DNA of 64,000 nucleotides from Emmonsiellopsis sp. PD_33. Lineage: Eukaryota > Ascomycota > Eurotiomycetes > Onygenales > Ajellomycetaceae. Below, one piece after another: positions 10,191 to 20,917 of the stretch; position 1 is the first letter of the stretch; every line of letters begins with the position of its first letter. The notes under the pieces are model-generated. The model saw only the letters and a program-made list of their open reading frames with translations, made no database searches and was not told the origin of the DNA. The stretch lies in contig JANTQF010000092.1 in the NCBI GenBank assembly GCA_032988165.1, positions 1 through 64,000 of the forward strand, given 5' to 3'. The position numbers and the translations under genes were made by a program.

Positions 10191-12218
10191 TCATTTCGGC
10201 TTCGGTAAACCCGCTTCAAGGATAGTCGCAATCGACACCGGTTCATCACTATGACGGTTGCAGTGGTGGAGAACCATATCCAACGGTGTCAGTCCCTCTG
10301 CGTTCTTGGCAGAAGTGTCAACGCGGCCGGATGCGCAGAGCAGGCTGATTACACGATCGTGTTCTAGGACGCGCCGAGAATTTTGATCTCCTTCTGGGAT
10401 AAGCTGGCCGAGTAATATCCTTGCGGTTCCCCAGTAATAGTCGTTAGGAAGTCCGCTACGAAGATGCCCTTTGACCGCACAATGAAGTGCCGTATAGGAC
10501 TGTCTCGATTGCGTCTGCGCGTTGAAATCGATTGAGTCGGCCAGATCGGGCTGCAACAGTCGTTTAACCACCTCCAACATACCTATTCGCGCCGCGTGGT
10601 GCAAGACCGTCATGCCCGGGTCTATGGCGTCGGAAACAGGGGCTGATAGGTCGGTGCCGGCGTCGATTAGTAGGAGAGCAGACTCTGTTTGCCGTCCCTT
10701 CATTGCCCGAAGCAAGGCTGTCTCGCCCAGATTCGAACGGACCGAGACGTCGATTCCAGCCGCGATAAGACATCTGGTCAATAGAGTGGTGTGGGCGGGA
10801 GCCCGCAAATTTGTAAAAGCAGAGTGAAGGGCAGTGTTGCCGGATTGGTCTTGCATCTGGACATTGCATCCATGATGGACAAGGAGACGAATACATTCGA
10901 CACGATCACCGATATCACCAGAGGCGCCGTCGGCTGCCATATGCAAAGCCGTTTGTTTTGGCATGGTTGTCCTGTTAATTAAGGAACTTGGTTCCGCTAC
11001 TTGAACATGTAAAATCCTCTTGATGACACTTGGATGGGCATAATATGCAGCATAGTGAAGTGCATTCCTCCGGTCGTACCCGTTTGGCTCGAATGCCATT
11101 TTTCCACAGCCATGTTCGACAAGCCACTCCGCGATCTGGAGCTCTGACTCTGTAAACTCATTCGAGTAAGTTTCCTGGTACAGTTTGTCCAGTGCAGTCT
11201 TGCCCAGGTCGCAAGCCGCCGATACGAGGCCGGGAGATGTCGAACAAGTTACTTTGTATAGCATCTCTGCAACTTCCAGGCTTTTCACATAGTGGAATAC
11301 GGTTTGGCCCTTGTCATCCTGTCCTTTAGGATCTGCGCCGGCATCAAGAAGGAGTTTGACCAGATTAACATGGTTTTTCTCGCACGCCAAACACAAATGT
11401 ACCTGAGATGGAATTGCGCCCAACTCCAGAAGAAGCCTAGCAACCTCTATTGGATCACCGTCCCCCCGGCAACAACCGCCGGCCAGTGCATTTGAGAGTA
11501 TGCTATCCCTCTTTTCACCATCATACGCTCCCGTCTCGACCAGCTGCCTCACAACGTCCGTACTGTTTCCCATCGCAGCGGCAGATAATGGAGTCCATCC
11601 ATGGTAAGCGTCCACCGCAGGATCCGCACCAGCCATCAACAGCAAGTCAACCGCCGCGAGAGCGGCCACGACGGCAGCCTCATGCAATGGTGTCATTCCC
11701 ATGCCCTCATCGTTGGTGGTATTTACAACCGCACCAGCATCAATGAGCACTTTCATAACCGCGACATTACCCTGTCGAGCTGCCTTGTGCAATGCAGTAT
11801 CGCTAGTACCCACCGCCGTGCCCGGACGCACCTCCGTGACTGGAAAAGCGCCCGTGTCAAGAACCGCTTTAATCATCTCCGGATCGACTCCCGGAAGTGC
11901 ACAGAGATGGAGCAGTAAAGGTTCGGGGAAATGCCACATACTCAGGGGAAAGCACTGCATCGGTTTGTACCGCTCGACATGTTTGATCATGCCCTTGAAA
12001 GCAGCGGTTCGACCCCCTCTGGCTGCGCGCATGAGGTGAAATGGCTCCCGGTGCACAGTCTCATCGTGCACTGCCGCCGCCGCGGGGAGTCGTGCTGGTG
12101 TGAGCAGCGAGTGGAAGTGTTTGGAGGTACGAGACCACGACCACAGGCCAGTGAGATCCGACTTGAGATGGGCTGCGATGTGGTCGATGAGCTCGTTTGG
12201 GAGATTGTCGAGAGGCAT
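10191..12218 (-). CDS. F-box and ankyrin-repeat protein
   Basis: Single exon, 675 aa, ATG at 12218. The first ~45 residues form an F-box (PLDNLPNELIDHIAAHLKS...LWSWSRTSKHFHSLL), which in this family binds Skp1 in an SCF ubiquitin ligase. The rest holds about 11-12 ankyrin repeats, recognisable by TALHKAARQGNVAVMKVLIDAGA, TPLHEAAVVAALAAVDLLLMAGADP, TALHMAADGAS and TVLHHAARIGMLEVVKRLL. The inferred role is an SCF substrate adaptor with the ankyrin solenoid recognising the target; the substrate is unknown. No signal peptide or membrane segment is visible. Such proteins are strongly expanded and variable in filamentous fungi. A similar F-box/ankyrin gene lies at 27,199-29,232. Confidence 0.9.
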   Translation of the reverse strand: MPLDNLPNELIDHIAAHLKSDLTGLWSWSRTSKHFHSLLTPARLPAAAAVHDETVHREPFHLMRAARGGRTAAFKGMIKHVERYKPMQCFPLSMWHFPEPLLLHLCALPGVDPEMIKAVLDTGAFPVTEVRPGTAVGTSDTALHKAARQGNVAVMKVLIDAGAVVNTTNDEGMGMTPLHEAAVVAALAAVDLLLMAGADPAVDAYHGWTPLSAAAMGNSTDVVRQLVETGAYDGEKRDSILSNALAGGCCRGDGDPIEVARLLLELGAIPSQVHLCLACEKNHVNLVKLLLDAGADPKGQDDKGQTVFHYVKSLEVAEMLYKVTCSTSPGLVSAACDLGKTALDKLYQETYSNEFTESELQIAEWLVEHGCGKMAFEPNGYDRRNALHYAAYYAHPSVIKRILHVQVAEPSSLINRTTMPKQTALHMAADGASGDIGDRVECIRLLVHHGCNVQMQDQSGNTALHSAFTNLRAPAHTTLLTRCLIAAGIDVSVRSNLGETALLRAMKGRQTESALLLIDAGTDLSAPVSDAIDPGMTVLHHAARIGMLEVVKRLLQPDLADSIDFNAQTQSRQSYTALHCAVKGHLRSGLPNDYYWGTARILLGQLIPEGDQNSRRVLEHDRVISLLCASGRVDTSAKNAEGLTPLDMVLHHCNRHSDEPVSIATILEAGLPKPK

Positions 12219-13212
12219 TTTTTTGTCCAGCAGTTCTGTCTTTCAACGAGTGTGTAAAAGGTAAATGTTATAATGCAATGCGGAAGCTCTACTCCGTAGA
12301 GGGCAAGCACGACGTGAACAGTGGCGACACAGGCAAAATAATAATAAGATCTCTATTCAGCGTATTCAGGCCCTTTTTTTCTTCTTTGGACCACAAGTGA
12401 GCACGAGGGAACACGAGGGCGGAGATGAAACCTCCACCAGTTAATTATCCACTATCCCGTATGGGGCTTAGGACTCGCTGAAGAATACGAGACATCGAAT
12501 CCTTTTTAGGGTAACTAAAACTCGTTAGCAAGCGGCAGAAATAGTCGCGTCTTTATCACATTCCCCCTCATCCTAGATGGAGAAACGCGCCTAAACGAAT
12601 GTTAATAGCATGCACAGATGGCACAAAGCACACTCATATCATCATATACCTGGCAGGCTAACCTTCAGCCCTCTCAAGGACCGCAGGTCCCTTCGGAGAT
12701 GGTTTGCAACAGCACGATTAATGATACTTGTCGGACGCAGTTGATTGTGGTTGGATGGCGGGAGATACGCGCTAACCGAGGCGGCACAATATCTAAGCGC
12801 GCGCCAATCAGTTCACCTGACCTTGCCGATCGCCTAAGCTTTGTTTACTTTTTTGATGCGATGACGACAAGGCAACGAACGATTCGATCTTCGGCTTCAT
12901 GCGGGGGAGTTGTTTGCACGGATCCTGAACCTCGACGATGGTATCGTGAAATGAAGAAGGAAGCGCTCTTTATATTTGCGTGTACGTGCTGAATGATTTC
13001 TCTGCGCCGTGGTCGAGGTTTGAAAATATATATACATTCATCTCATTAACGACGAGAAAGGAAGATAACGATATCTCTACGGCTTGAAAAAGGACAACCA
13101 TGAATCATTTCATATAACCGAAAAATTCTAACTCTAACTCTATATTTAATATCATTTCGAAAAATTCCCCACCCCCAAAGTTCCTTCTCAACCCCAGCGG
13201 CAAGTCTCAACA
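12219..13212. other. Divergent intergenic region between the F-box/ankyrin gene and SLX1
   Basis: A 994-bp spacer with normal CpG content. A 124-codon plus-strand ORF (12,618-12,992) is open but has no recognisable domain and no supporting context, so it is not called as a gene. Promoters of both flanking genes must lie here. Confidence 0.5.
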
Positions 13213-14602
13213 ATGCCATCCTCCACCCAACCCCCATCCAAAACACCACCCCCCGAAGACTCCCTCAAACCTATTCCGGCCTTCTATTGCTGCTACCTCC
13301 TCCGCTCAACCGTCCGCCATGCCAGTTTATACATCGGCTCCACTCCAGACCCCGCCAGGCGACTCGCCCAGCACAACGGGGATAAAAACGGCGGCGCAAA
13401 GCGTACATCAAGGGAAAAGCTGCGGCCGTGGGAGATGGTGGCGATCGTTAGTGGGTTCATGAGTAGAGCTGGGGCGTTGCAGTTTGAGTATGTATTTTAT
13501 TTCCTCCTTGAGGCCATTTTGAGTAGTTGGATTTGCCGGCGTGTTTTGGATATTTTCTGACCCTTCCGACGTTAGGTGGGCATGGCAACACACCCGGGAT
13601 TCTCGTCATGCGGATATCCAAGAAATGAATTCCGCGCAAGCGTCGAATGTCCGAACATGTCCGCGGACAGGAAAGGAAATCCGTCGCCCGGCTAAGCCTG
13701 GGACGTCGCTCAGCAATATTCTGGCAAATCTACATCTCCTGCTACGGTCGACGTATTTTTCTTCGTGGCCATTGGAAGTCCGGTTTTTCGCCCTGGACGT
13801 ATATCGTGCGTGGCAGGGCTGGTTGGATCGGGCTGATGGCTTACTCGGTGATGGGATTACGGTAGTCGTGGACTTCGAGCCTGATGTGGTACGTGACGTC
13901 GAGAGGGAGATGATGGGTGGTGGAACTGGATCAGTCTCTAGCCTTGATATTGGCTACGACCGTTTCAAGACGTATGTGGAGAAGACGCAGTTTTTGCTTG
14001 GGGATGGCGAAAGAGTCGCCTGCGGAGTGTGTAGGGGAATGATAAATTTGCGGGATGATATGGTTGTGGTCTGCTCGCATGAGGTATGCCGTTGCGCTTG
14101 CCATTTGTTATGCCTGTCGTCTCGTTTCTTGGAGGGCGAGGAGGTGCACTCAAAGCTTGTACCAACGGGGGGGGAATGTCCGGCGTGTCGTCTAAGACTG
14201 GAATGGCCAGTTTTGATGAAGGAGATTACTTTGCGGCTCCGGGGCGAGAGTGAGGTCAAGAAGTTGTTTAGACGACGAGGGGGTCGAGGTTCGTCTAGAA
14301 AGCCAGATTTGAGCCCTTCAGAAGACGAAAGCGACGCGTCGAAAGATAATACAGACGCGGAAACCGTTGATATGACTAGCTGTGATGAATTGGGAGAAGA
14401 GGACGGGTTACAGGGAGAGTCTATGAGCCAGACTGATTTTAGGGGTAACATTGACTCGGACGATGACTCGGTTCGAACCATAACGCCTCGGTTTAAACGG
14501 TATACCCAGAGTGAACGAAGTACCAAGGCCGAAGGGCGGAAACCAAAGCAGGGGGCTGTTGTCAATCCTTTCGATTGGGATGATGTTGAGATCATAGACT
14601 GA
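13213..14602 (+). CDS. SLX1: Structure-specific endonuclease subunit SLX1
   Basis: Two exons, 13,213-13,487 and 13,576-14,602; the 88-nt intron starts GTATGT, has a CTGAC branch site and ends GACGTTAG; product 433 aa. The N-terminus is a GIY-YIG nuclease domain (FYCCYLLRS...LYIGSTPDPARRLAQHNG) with the catalytic Arg in RRLAQHNG and the metal-binding Glu in ALQFEWAWQHT; the splice joins exactly at that Glu. A C-terminal RING/PHD-like zinc finger follows (CGVCRGMI...CSHEVCRCACHLLCL...GECPACRLRLEW). After it comes an acidic, low-complexity tail. In the family SLX1 is the catalytic subunit that, with SLX4, cuts Holliday junctions and branched DNA in the nucleus. It converges with the dTMP kinase gene, 41 bp between stop codons. 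Confidence 0.95.
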
Positions 14603-14643
14603 GGGTTGAACAAGGGCTTGAAGGGATATCTAACGAATAATAA

Positions 14644-15405
14644 TCAAGCTTGACTGGTGCCTGGGGGTGTTGGCAGCGGGCCAAGCTTCCGAAGCGGGCC
14701 AATGCTTTCGACATTGTCAACCGATTTCATCACGGTTACCAGAATGTCCTGCTCGACCTCTGCCTCCGATCGACCGGCGTCAACCACGCACACAGCCTCC
14801 GGACTTTCCCGCTCGATGAGCGCTTGGTAGAGTTGGCGCACACGAGATTGATGGGTGTCATTCTCATATCTTTCCAACCCATAACCGCCACGTTTCGCAG
14901 CCTCCTCCGCAGAGATGTTCAGGAAGAGCCAGATATCTGGCCTCGGCAAGCCTATCTCCGGCTGCCATGCCCAATCGAGGGACAGGCTCGGGTTATGCTT
15001 GGCAGCCGAGTAGACCACCCCGGAGTACGAATAACGGTCAATAATGACAGTTATGCCGTTCGAGATGTCTTGTTCTATCTCTGCGGCCACCTCCCACCGA
15101 TTTGCCGAGAAGAGAAGATGTATGGCGTGGTCGTCCACTTGTGTGTTTCCTACAAGATAGGCGTTGATCATCTTCCCTATTTCTGTAGTTCTATCTACGC
15201 AACCGGGTCAGTTTGCGTCTTTGTAACTAAACAATGGGATACACGAGCAAGTACCTGGAAAGCGACGGTACTTGACTTCATGCCTCTTCTCCTGGAGAGT
15301 TTTGAGGAGCCGTTCGCATTGGGTTGATTTGCCCGCACGATCGAGCCCTTCAACCACGATGAGAGCACCCCGAGGGCGGTTCTTTTTTGGGCGTCCAGTT
15401 TCCAT
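14644..15405 (-). CDS. CDC8: Thymidylate (dTMP) kinase
   Basis: Two exons on the minus strand, 15,405-15,255 and 15,194-14,644, with a 60-nt intron (GTACTT...ACTGAC...GCGTAG); product 233 aa. It phosphorylates dTMP to dTDP in dTTP synthesis. The P-loop VEGLDRAGKSTQ lies near residue 17. Splicing restores the family motif RFPDRTTEIGKMINAYL, which neither exon shows alone. The substrate-site DRYSYSG, HLLFSANRWE and the LID segment RGGYGLERYE follow. Its start is 272 bp from the divergent QTRT2 start, suggesting a shared promoter. Slightly longer than the ~200-216 aa family norm, with extra residues at both ends (KKNRPRG at the N-terminus, a Pro-rich tail at the C-terminus). Confidence 0.95.
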
Positions 15406-15677
15406 AGTGATATAGTTTCAGCTCACTTCTTTAATATATGAATTGCGGCGATTTTCGAATATCTGACGCGTAATATAACAAACCCCCCATTTGTCGCGTA
15501 GAAGTTGAGGTTGAGAGAGGTCAAGGTGGGATTTCTTGGCGCGCGCCACTAGCGCATCTTGAGGTTCGCGACAAATTTCTCGAGGTCGGGGAAGAAAGAG
15601 TTTAGAACTTTTTATACATGCACATTACGCCCAGTGATATCGTCCCGCCTTCGTTTTAATCTATCGACACACTCACT
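15406..15677. promoter_or_regulatory. Divergent promoter between dTMP kinase and QTRT2
   Basis: A 272-bp intergenic region between two head-to-head starts. No canonical TATA box or strong dyad was singled out; TTTATACATG near 15,610 is a weak TATA-like candidate on the QTRT2 side. A role as a shared promoter is inferred only from the geometry. Confidence 0.5.
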
Positions 15678-17236
15678 ATGCAATCTGAGCTGCTCGCCGA
15701 ACTTCCCGATGAGATGTTCAGCTTCAGCCTGCTGAGTTCGGCCCCGACGCTGCTTGCCCCGCGCCTGGGCAGGCTGGCGTTGGCGGGGAGAAAAGCCATA
15801 CAGACTCCGAATTACGTCCCCATTACGTCGCGGGGTGCTTTGCCTCACGTGTCGCAGGATATGATGAAGGAGCATACGCCGATTGGTAGTTTGTATGCTG
15901 CGTTTGAGGATTGTGAGTTTTGACGCCATCCGATAAGCCTGTGTAAATGGCAATGCTCAAACTAGAAGCTGACCGACACTGCTCATTGGAGCAGTATAGT
16001 TGCAGAAAAAGGACAGAAGACTCTTCCGCCGATTTACAAGACACCCACACAGCCATTTGAATCCGCGCTTCGGAAATTCATGTGCCAGCAGGATGATATG
16101 TTGCTGATATTGGGCCCTCGACGGGTCCCGCCTGTGCCATGCCCGACCCCCAATTGCTCGACTTCCATCACGATATTGACTTCCGTTGGATATCGACAGC
16201 TGGATACAGAACAATACGTGGAGGCGATCCAGAAATTACGGCCCGATATTGCCATCGGGATTGCAGATATACCGGTCAACCCGGGGGTTAAAAGAAGAGA
16301 GAGGATGGTGGATCGGACGCATGCGTGGACGAGGGATGAGATCGAACAATTATATGGCCCTAACGCTGAGGCGGAGACGAAAGCGTTATTCCTAGCCCCT
16401 ATACTCCCACTAGATAAGGAGCAGCAAAATTTATACCTAGAGGATCTGGAGGAGATGGACAAGGTAGCTGGCTTTGCGCTTTATGATTCGCACAGCAGCT
16501 CAGTAATACCCGAATCGATGGCGTCGCTCCTCCGAATGTCGCTGGGCGAAACGAGAACGCCACAAGACATACTCCGTGAAGTTGCGCTGGGAATCGACCT
16601 CTCCACCGTCCCGTTCATCAGTGATGCATCGGATGCCGGAATCGCACTCGATTTCGTGTTCCCACGCCCGGATAATAGCAGCGAACCTGGGACGAAGCCG
16701 TTGGGCGTTGATATGTGGCCAGCTACGCATGCGGCGGATATGTCACCCCTGGTACAGGGCTGCAAATGTTACACTTGCCAGAAATACTCCCGCGCATATG
16801 TTCGGCATCTTCTTCACGCCAAGGAAATGCTGGCATGGACACTCCTGCAATTGCACAACCACCATATAATGGATAATTTCTTCGCGGCGGTTAGAGAGAG
16901 TCTCGCGAAGGGGACATTTGCTGAGGATACGCAGAAGTTCGAAGCCGCTTATGAATCGGGGCTGCCTGAGCAAACAGGCCAGGGACCTAGGTATGTATTC
17001 ACCGCTTGCCCTTGGGATGCCCTGCGAGTATATGGACTGATTCTGATTATCACTTTACCAGATTGCGTGGTTATCAATTCAAAGGGGAGGCGGGGGCTCA
17101 ACCTAAAAACCCCAAGGTGTATGGCCGGTTAGATAACGTCAAGGGTACTCTTACCGAATCGCAGTCTTCAGTAGCAACCCCAGACACGGATGCTAGTGAG
17201 CTCGAGAAGCACGGATTCGCAGAGAAGACAGAGTAG
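15678..17236 (+). CDS. QTRT2: Queuine tRNA-ribosyltransferase accessory subunit 2
   Basis: Three exons, 15,678-15,912, 16,000-16,990 and 17,062-17,236; product 466 aa. The introns start GTGAGT and GTATGT and end TATAG and CAG; the frame is continuous across both (F at the first junction, PR|LRGYQFKG at the second). Family features: TPNYVPITSRGALPHVSQDMM near the N-terminus, LPPIYKTPTQPFESALRKFM, the central SLGETRTPQDILREVALGIDLS, and the zinc site CKCYTCQKYSRAYVRHLLHAKEMLAWTLLQLHNHH. In eukaryotes QTRT2 pairs with catalytic QTRT1 to exchange wobble guanine for queuine in tRNAs with GUN anticodons, in the cytosol and on mitochondria. The accessory subunit lacks catalysis. A QTRT1 partner is not in this window. 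Confidence 0.93.
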
Positions 17237-18517
17237 TGGATGCATGGATTGGGTTTTCTTTTTCCTTATGGGTGTTCCTGGTGGCGCAAGATGCTTGAAT
17301 CTGAAGCGGGTACTGAGTAGCATGGGCATAAAGCATTTGAATACAAGCAACTATCATCGGATTCCACGTCCATTCAAAATCCTATCCTGTCCTCTTAAGT
17401 ATGTCAAGATGGCCACTGACTCAGCACGATTAAGCATATCTTGGCCCAAAGTCTAACCTCCACTGGCACGCCTTGTTCCAACCTCACTGAACCTCGCTGT
17501 TTGCCCAGACGAACACCCAGCTGCTCATATCTACTTCCAAAAGCCGGTGAAATCCCCAATGGCATTTCATATACAGAATCACAACAGCTTCTGATGACAT
17601 TTCATGGTGTGGGATGGCAAGCTGAAGCTCTCTGGCTTCCGAACAGCTGCCACCCCTAACATGCGGGGCAACTAGCGCAAGCTTTCTGACGCCGTCAAGC
17701 TTTTAGCCCTGGTTTTGATGCCGGCTGATGGCATCGGCGAGCGAGAGCTTTGATTCGGCTCTAAAGAGTGACGATGACGGGAATTTGTTCTCCGGATTAT
17801 TCATTGCTTCGAGTTCTAGCCTTCTAGGTTGCACAGTTCGACACTTGTTCAGCTCGCTCTTCATGAAGGTGAAAACCCGACTTGTAAGAGATGGCTTGGA
17901 ACTCCTGGGCCATATTCAGAACCTGACTGGGCTGCGATTGGTGAACCGGATAACTATCCGATTTTCTTCTCAGACCTATTTTTGTGGTGAGGAGAAGAAC
18001 CACGACGAAGAGCTTTCACCATGTCCCCCCCCCACGCTGGAATCGCGCCCTGCGCTTTGCTCACCTCCACTCTGGTGACATTTCGGCCAATCTCGAATTT
18101 CCCGACGTCTGCTTAAATTCGAGACTAAGATTTGATCTGGTGATGATTTTCGGATATTGTCTTTCCTCGGCTATGGTTGACGGCCGCGCAGTACTAGCAC
18201 GCACTTACTGGCTTTCTTCCAATTCTCGTCGAATGATTTCTTTGCCGGATAATCAGTTGACGGCTCTCCCCTCGCCATATACACAGAAGAAGGCAAACAC
18301 GGCCTTGGCAACGCGGGATTTGGCCGACAACGGCCGGTGGGTATTCCTGTCTGAAGATCAGTGTGAAGCGAATCTTGGCTTGGAGCATCTGGGGAAATGA
18401 TTGGGACCGGAGTTGACATATAAACCGCCACCCCCATAATAACCTTCTTCCTTTCTTCTCATCCTGGGTACGTTGCCATTGTACTGGCTGTTTTGATTTG
18501 ACATTCGGTTTTCGGCA
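17237..18517. other. Intergenic region between QTRT2 and the MFS gene
   Basis: 1.28 kb with several short ORFs (for example 17,728-18,078 and 17,984-18,400) that overlap one another in different frames and show no family signal. No gene is called. The promoter of the MFS gene must lie at the right end. Confidence 0.5.
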
Positions 18518-20304
18518 ATGGCGTCCTCGGCTCAGCGCTCGTCAATAGGCAAGGATGACATTGACAAAGACCTCGAAGTTGATCGAGATCAGAGCCATTT
18601 GGAAGATGTGGAGCGTGAAACACCCGAGGAGCACGAGGTGAGGTTGAAGAAGAGAGATATAGAAAAGTTGGTATATTTTATTTAACTGTCCCTTAGTTAC
18701 TAGACAGAACATTCCGTTCATGGAGGCCCAGGGCTAATTCTTTTTGATCTTAGGAAACTTGTGCGTCGGCAAGACATGATTATCATGCCTCAGATGGTCA
18801 TTCTCTACTTGCTGGTGAGTAACAGTTTTACACACCTCTACCGTTCATGCAGACAGATGCTTACGTTTCCAATCACAGGCATACTTAGATCGTAGCAATC
18901 TCGGGAATGCCAAACTGCTTGGACTTCAGGATGAAGTTTTAGCCGGTGACAGCGACCATTATGGATGGGCAGCTAGTATTTTCTATTTCGGATAGTAAGT
19001 TATGTTTGTTGTATCATGCCATTGGGTTTCGCTGTCTGACGCGCACAATAGTGTATCCTGCGCCATCCCATTCACCTTATACGGCAAGAAATTCCATCCG
19101 TCCAGGTTCATGTTCGTCTCCGTGTTGGGTTGGGGAATTGCTGCCAGCTGTGCGGCGGGTGCGTTTAATTTTGCGGGTATTGCGGTTTCACGCTTCTGCA
19201 TTGGTTTATTCGAAGTAAGTTTTGCCTCTGATCGAATATATATATAGTTGCCACCACTGATAATATTGTTTTTAGGCAGGATTTGCACCAACTGCGGTGT
19301 TTTATTTCACGATCTGGTACACACGCCGCGAAGTTGTCTTCCGAACCTCGCTCTTTGTCGGCATGTCCGCACTGTCAGGCGCCTTTGGAGGACTCATCGG
19401 TTATGGTGTATCCCTGATAAACTCCCACATCGGACACTGGCGCATCCTGTTTATGATCGAGGGGCTCCCGACCGTCGTCTTTGCATTCTTTATCCTAATC
19501 TTCCTCCCCGATAGACCCGAGACATCCAAGTTCTGTCGCACTGAGGAGGAGCGAGAGGTAGCTATCGAGCGGATGAACCGGGGCCAGAAAAGCGAAGGAC
19601 ACGGTGTACTGGTCATGAAGCACGTCATTTCCGCTTTCAAGGACTGGAAGATTTACACATGTGCCTTGATCAAGATGGGCCATGACGCTACTCTCGCTAC
19701 CATCTCCGTTTTCCTACCAGCCATTATCAAATCTCTCGGGTATACAAACAGGGAGGCCCAGTACATGACCATCGGCCCGTATATGGTTGCTTGGGTCACT
19801 ATGCTTGTCGTCTGCCATTTGTCAGATCGACTGAGAATGCGCGGCCCGTTCCTTGTTGGCTGTGGTCTCCTCGCGGTTGTTGGCGTAGCACTAATGTTTT
19901 CCTATCCCGCCGACGAAAACCCCAAGATCGCGCTTGTCGGGATCTTCTTCCTCCTCTCAGGAGTCTTCCCCTGTCTACCGATGGAATTACAATGGGCGAC
20001 GGATAACTGCGGTGCGGAATCTAAGAAGACAGCCGCGTTGAGTATTATGGTTGTTGGCGGGCATTGCTGGAGTATCCTTGCGAGCAAGAGCTTCCCGGAT
20101 AAGGAGGGCCCAAGGTATACCCGTGGCTATGGGATTGTGCTTACGTTTTTGTGTCTGAGTGTGGTTTGCTCTGCCGCGCTGCATGTTCGCCATCGCATCA
20201 CCAATGCGAAGCGGGACCGGGAGTATGGGAAACCGAATGATATGGACCAGGTTGATACGTCTGAGATGGCAGACGAGGCGCCGATGTTTCGGTATATTGT
20301 GTGA
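18518..20304 (+). CDS. MFS transporter, anion:cation symporter (DAL5/TNA1-like) family
   Basis: Five exons: 18,518-18,666, 18,754-18,814, 18,879-18,994, 19,052-19,214 and 19,276-20,304; product 505 aa. The first donor (GTTGGT at 18,667) is weak but is the one that keeps the frame (EKKLVRRQD); the others are GTGAGT, GTAAGT and GTAAGT. Family marks are an N-terminal EKKLVRRQDMIIMPQMVILYLLAYLDRSNLGNAKLLGL, the loop RFCIGLFEAGFAPTAVFYFTIWYTRREVVFRTSLFVG, and about twelve hydrophobic segments. Relatives import allantoate, nicotinate, pantothenate, biotin or other carboxylates at the plasma membrane; the substrate here cannot be assigned from sequence. No clustering with a pathway gene fixes its role. 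Confidence 0.9.
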
Positions 20305-20917
20305 GGATGGAACAGGAGGAGGGAGATGATTTTGATGGCAATATACTGTTGAACAAAGGCATATAGATACCCCCTTTTTGTTGGACGTACATACAATCTG
20401 CCATATCAAAGCTTAATATATCAACTATTCATGACCAGAACCACTAGAAACTCCTAACTATGAAATGGAGTCAGTGAACCACGGTTAGCTTGAGCCCGCT
20501 TAACCCTAACCCCCAGCCGGCAGTATCTTATGCGGGGAAACGCCGACTCCCGAGATGCAGAAGATTATCCCGAGTCAACGACCGTGAACGCCAAGTTCGC
20601 AGAGTAGTATCCAGGCCTTTTGTGATGTAATACCATCACCGATATCGGAGGTCTTGACTATCTTTGGATCCAGGATATGTTCATGGGAGCTATGCAGCGG
20701 TCAATATAAAGGATATATGTCGGATCTTTCCGCAGGTATATAAAGGCTGTCTTTCTCCCAGGTGAAGTATTTATCTGGTACTCTAGCCCTGAGTGATTCC
20801 TGCTGCGCTGGGGTATACATTCAGGACGTTAAAGACAAGCATCTATATATCCCAAGAGAACTCGAAACCTCGCCTCCATCCCAATCAACCAATCCAACTC
20901 CCTTTCCTATACCAGCC
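20305..20917. promoter_or_regulatory. Promoter region of the PEP-mutase-like gene
   Basis: 613 bp. A TATA-like TATATAAAGG (about 20,737-20,746) lies ~175 bp before the ATG. GCGGGG at about 20,533 matches the CreA (carbon catabolite repressor) consensus SYGGRG; one such hexamer can occur by chance, so regulation by carbon source is only a suggestion. Confidence 0.35.

Noticed and set aside
12618..12992. 124-codon plus-strand ORF before SLX1
   Set aside because: No domain, no homologous pattern recognised and no splice context; could be chance in GC-balanced DNA.
20762..20917. N-terminal extension of the PEP-mutase-like ORF
   Set aside because: The frame is open to 20,762 but with a GTG there and no ATG before 20,918; the TATA-like box at 20,737 would also be too close.
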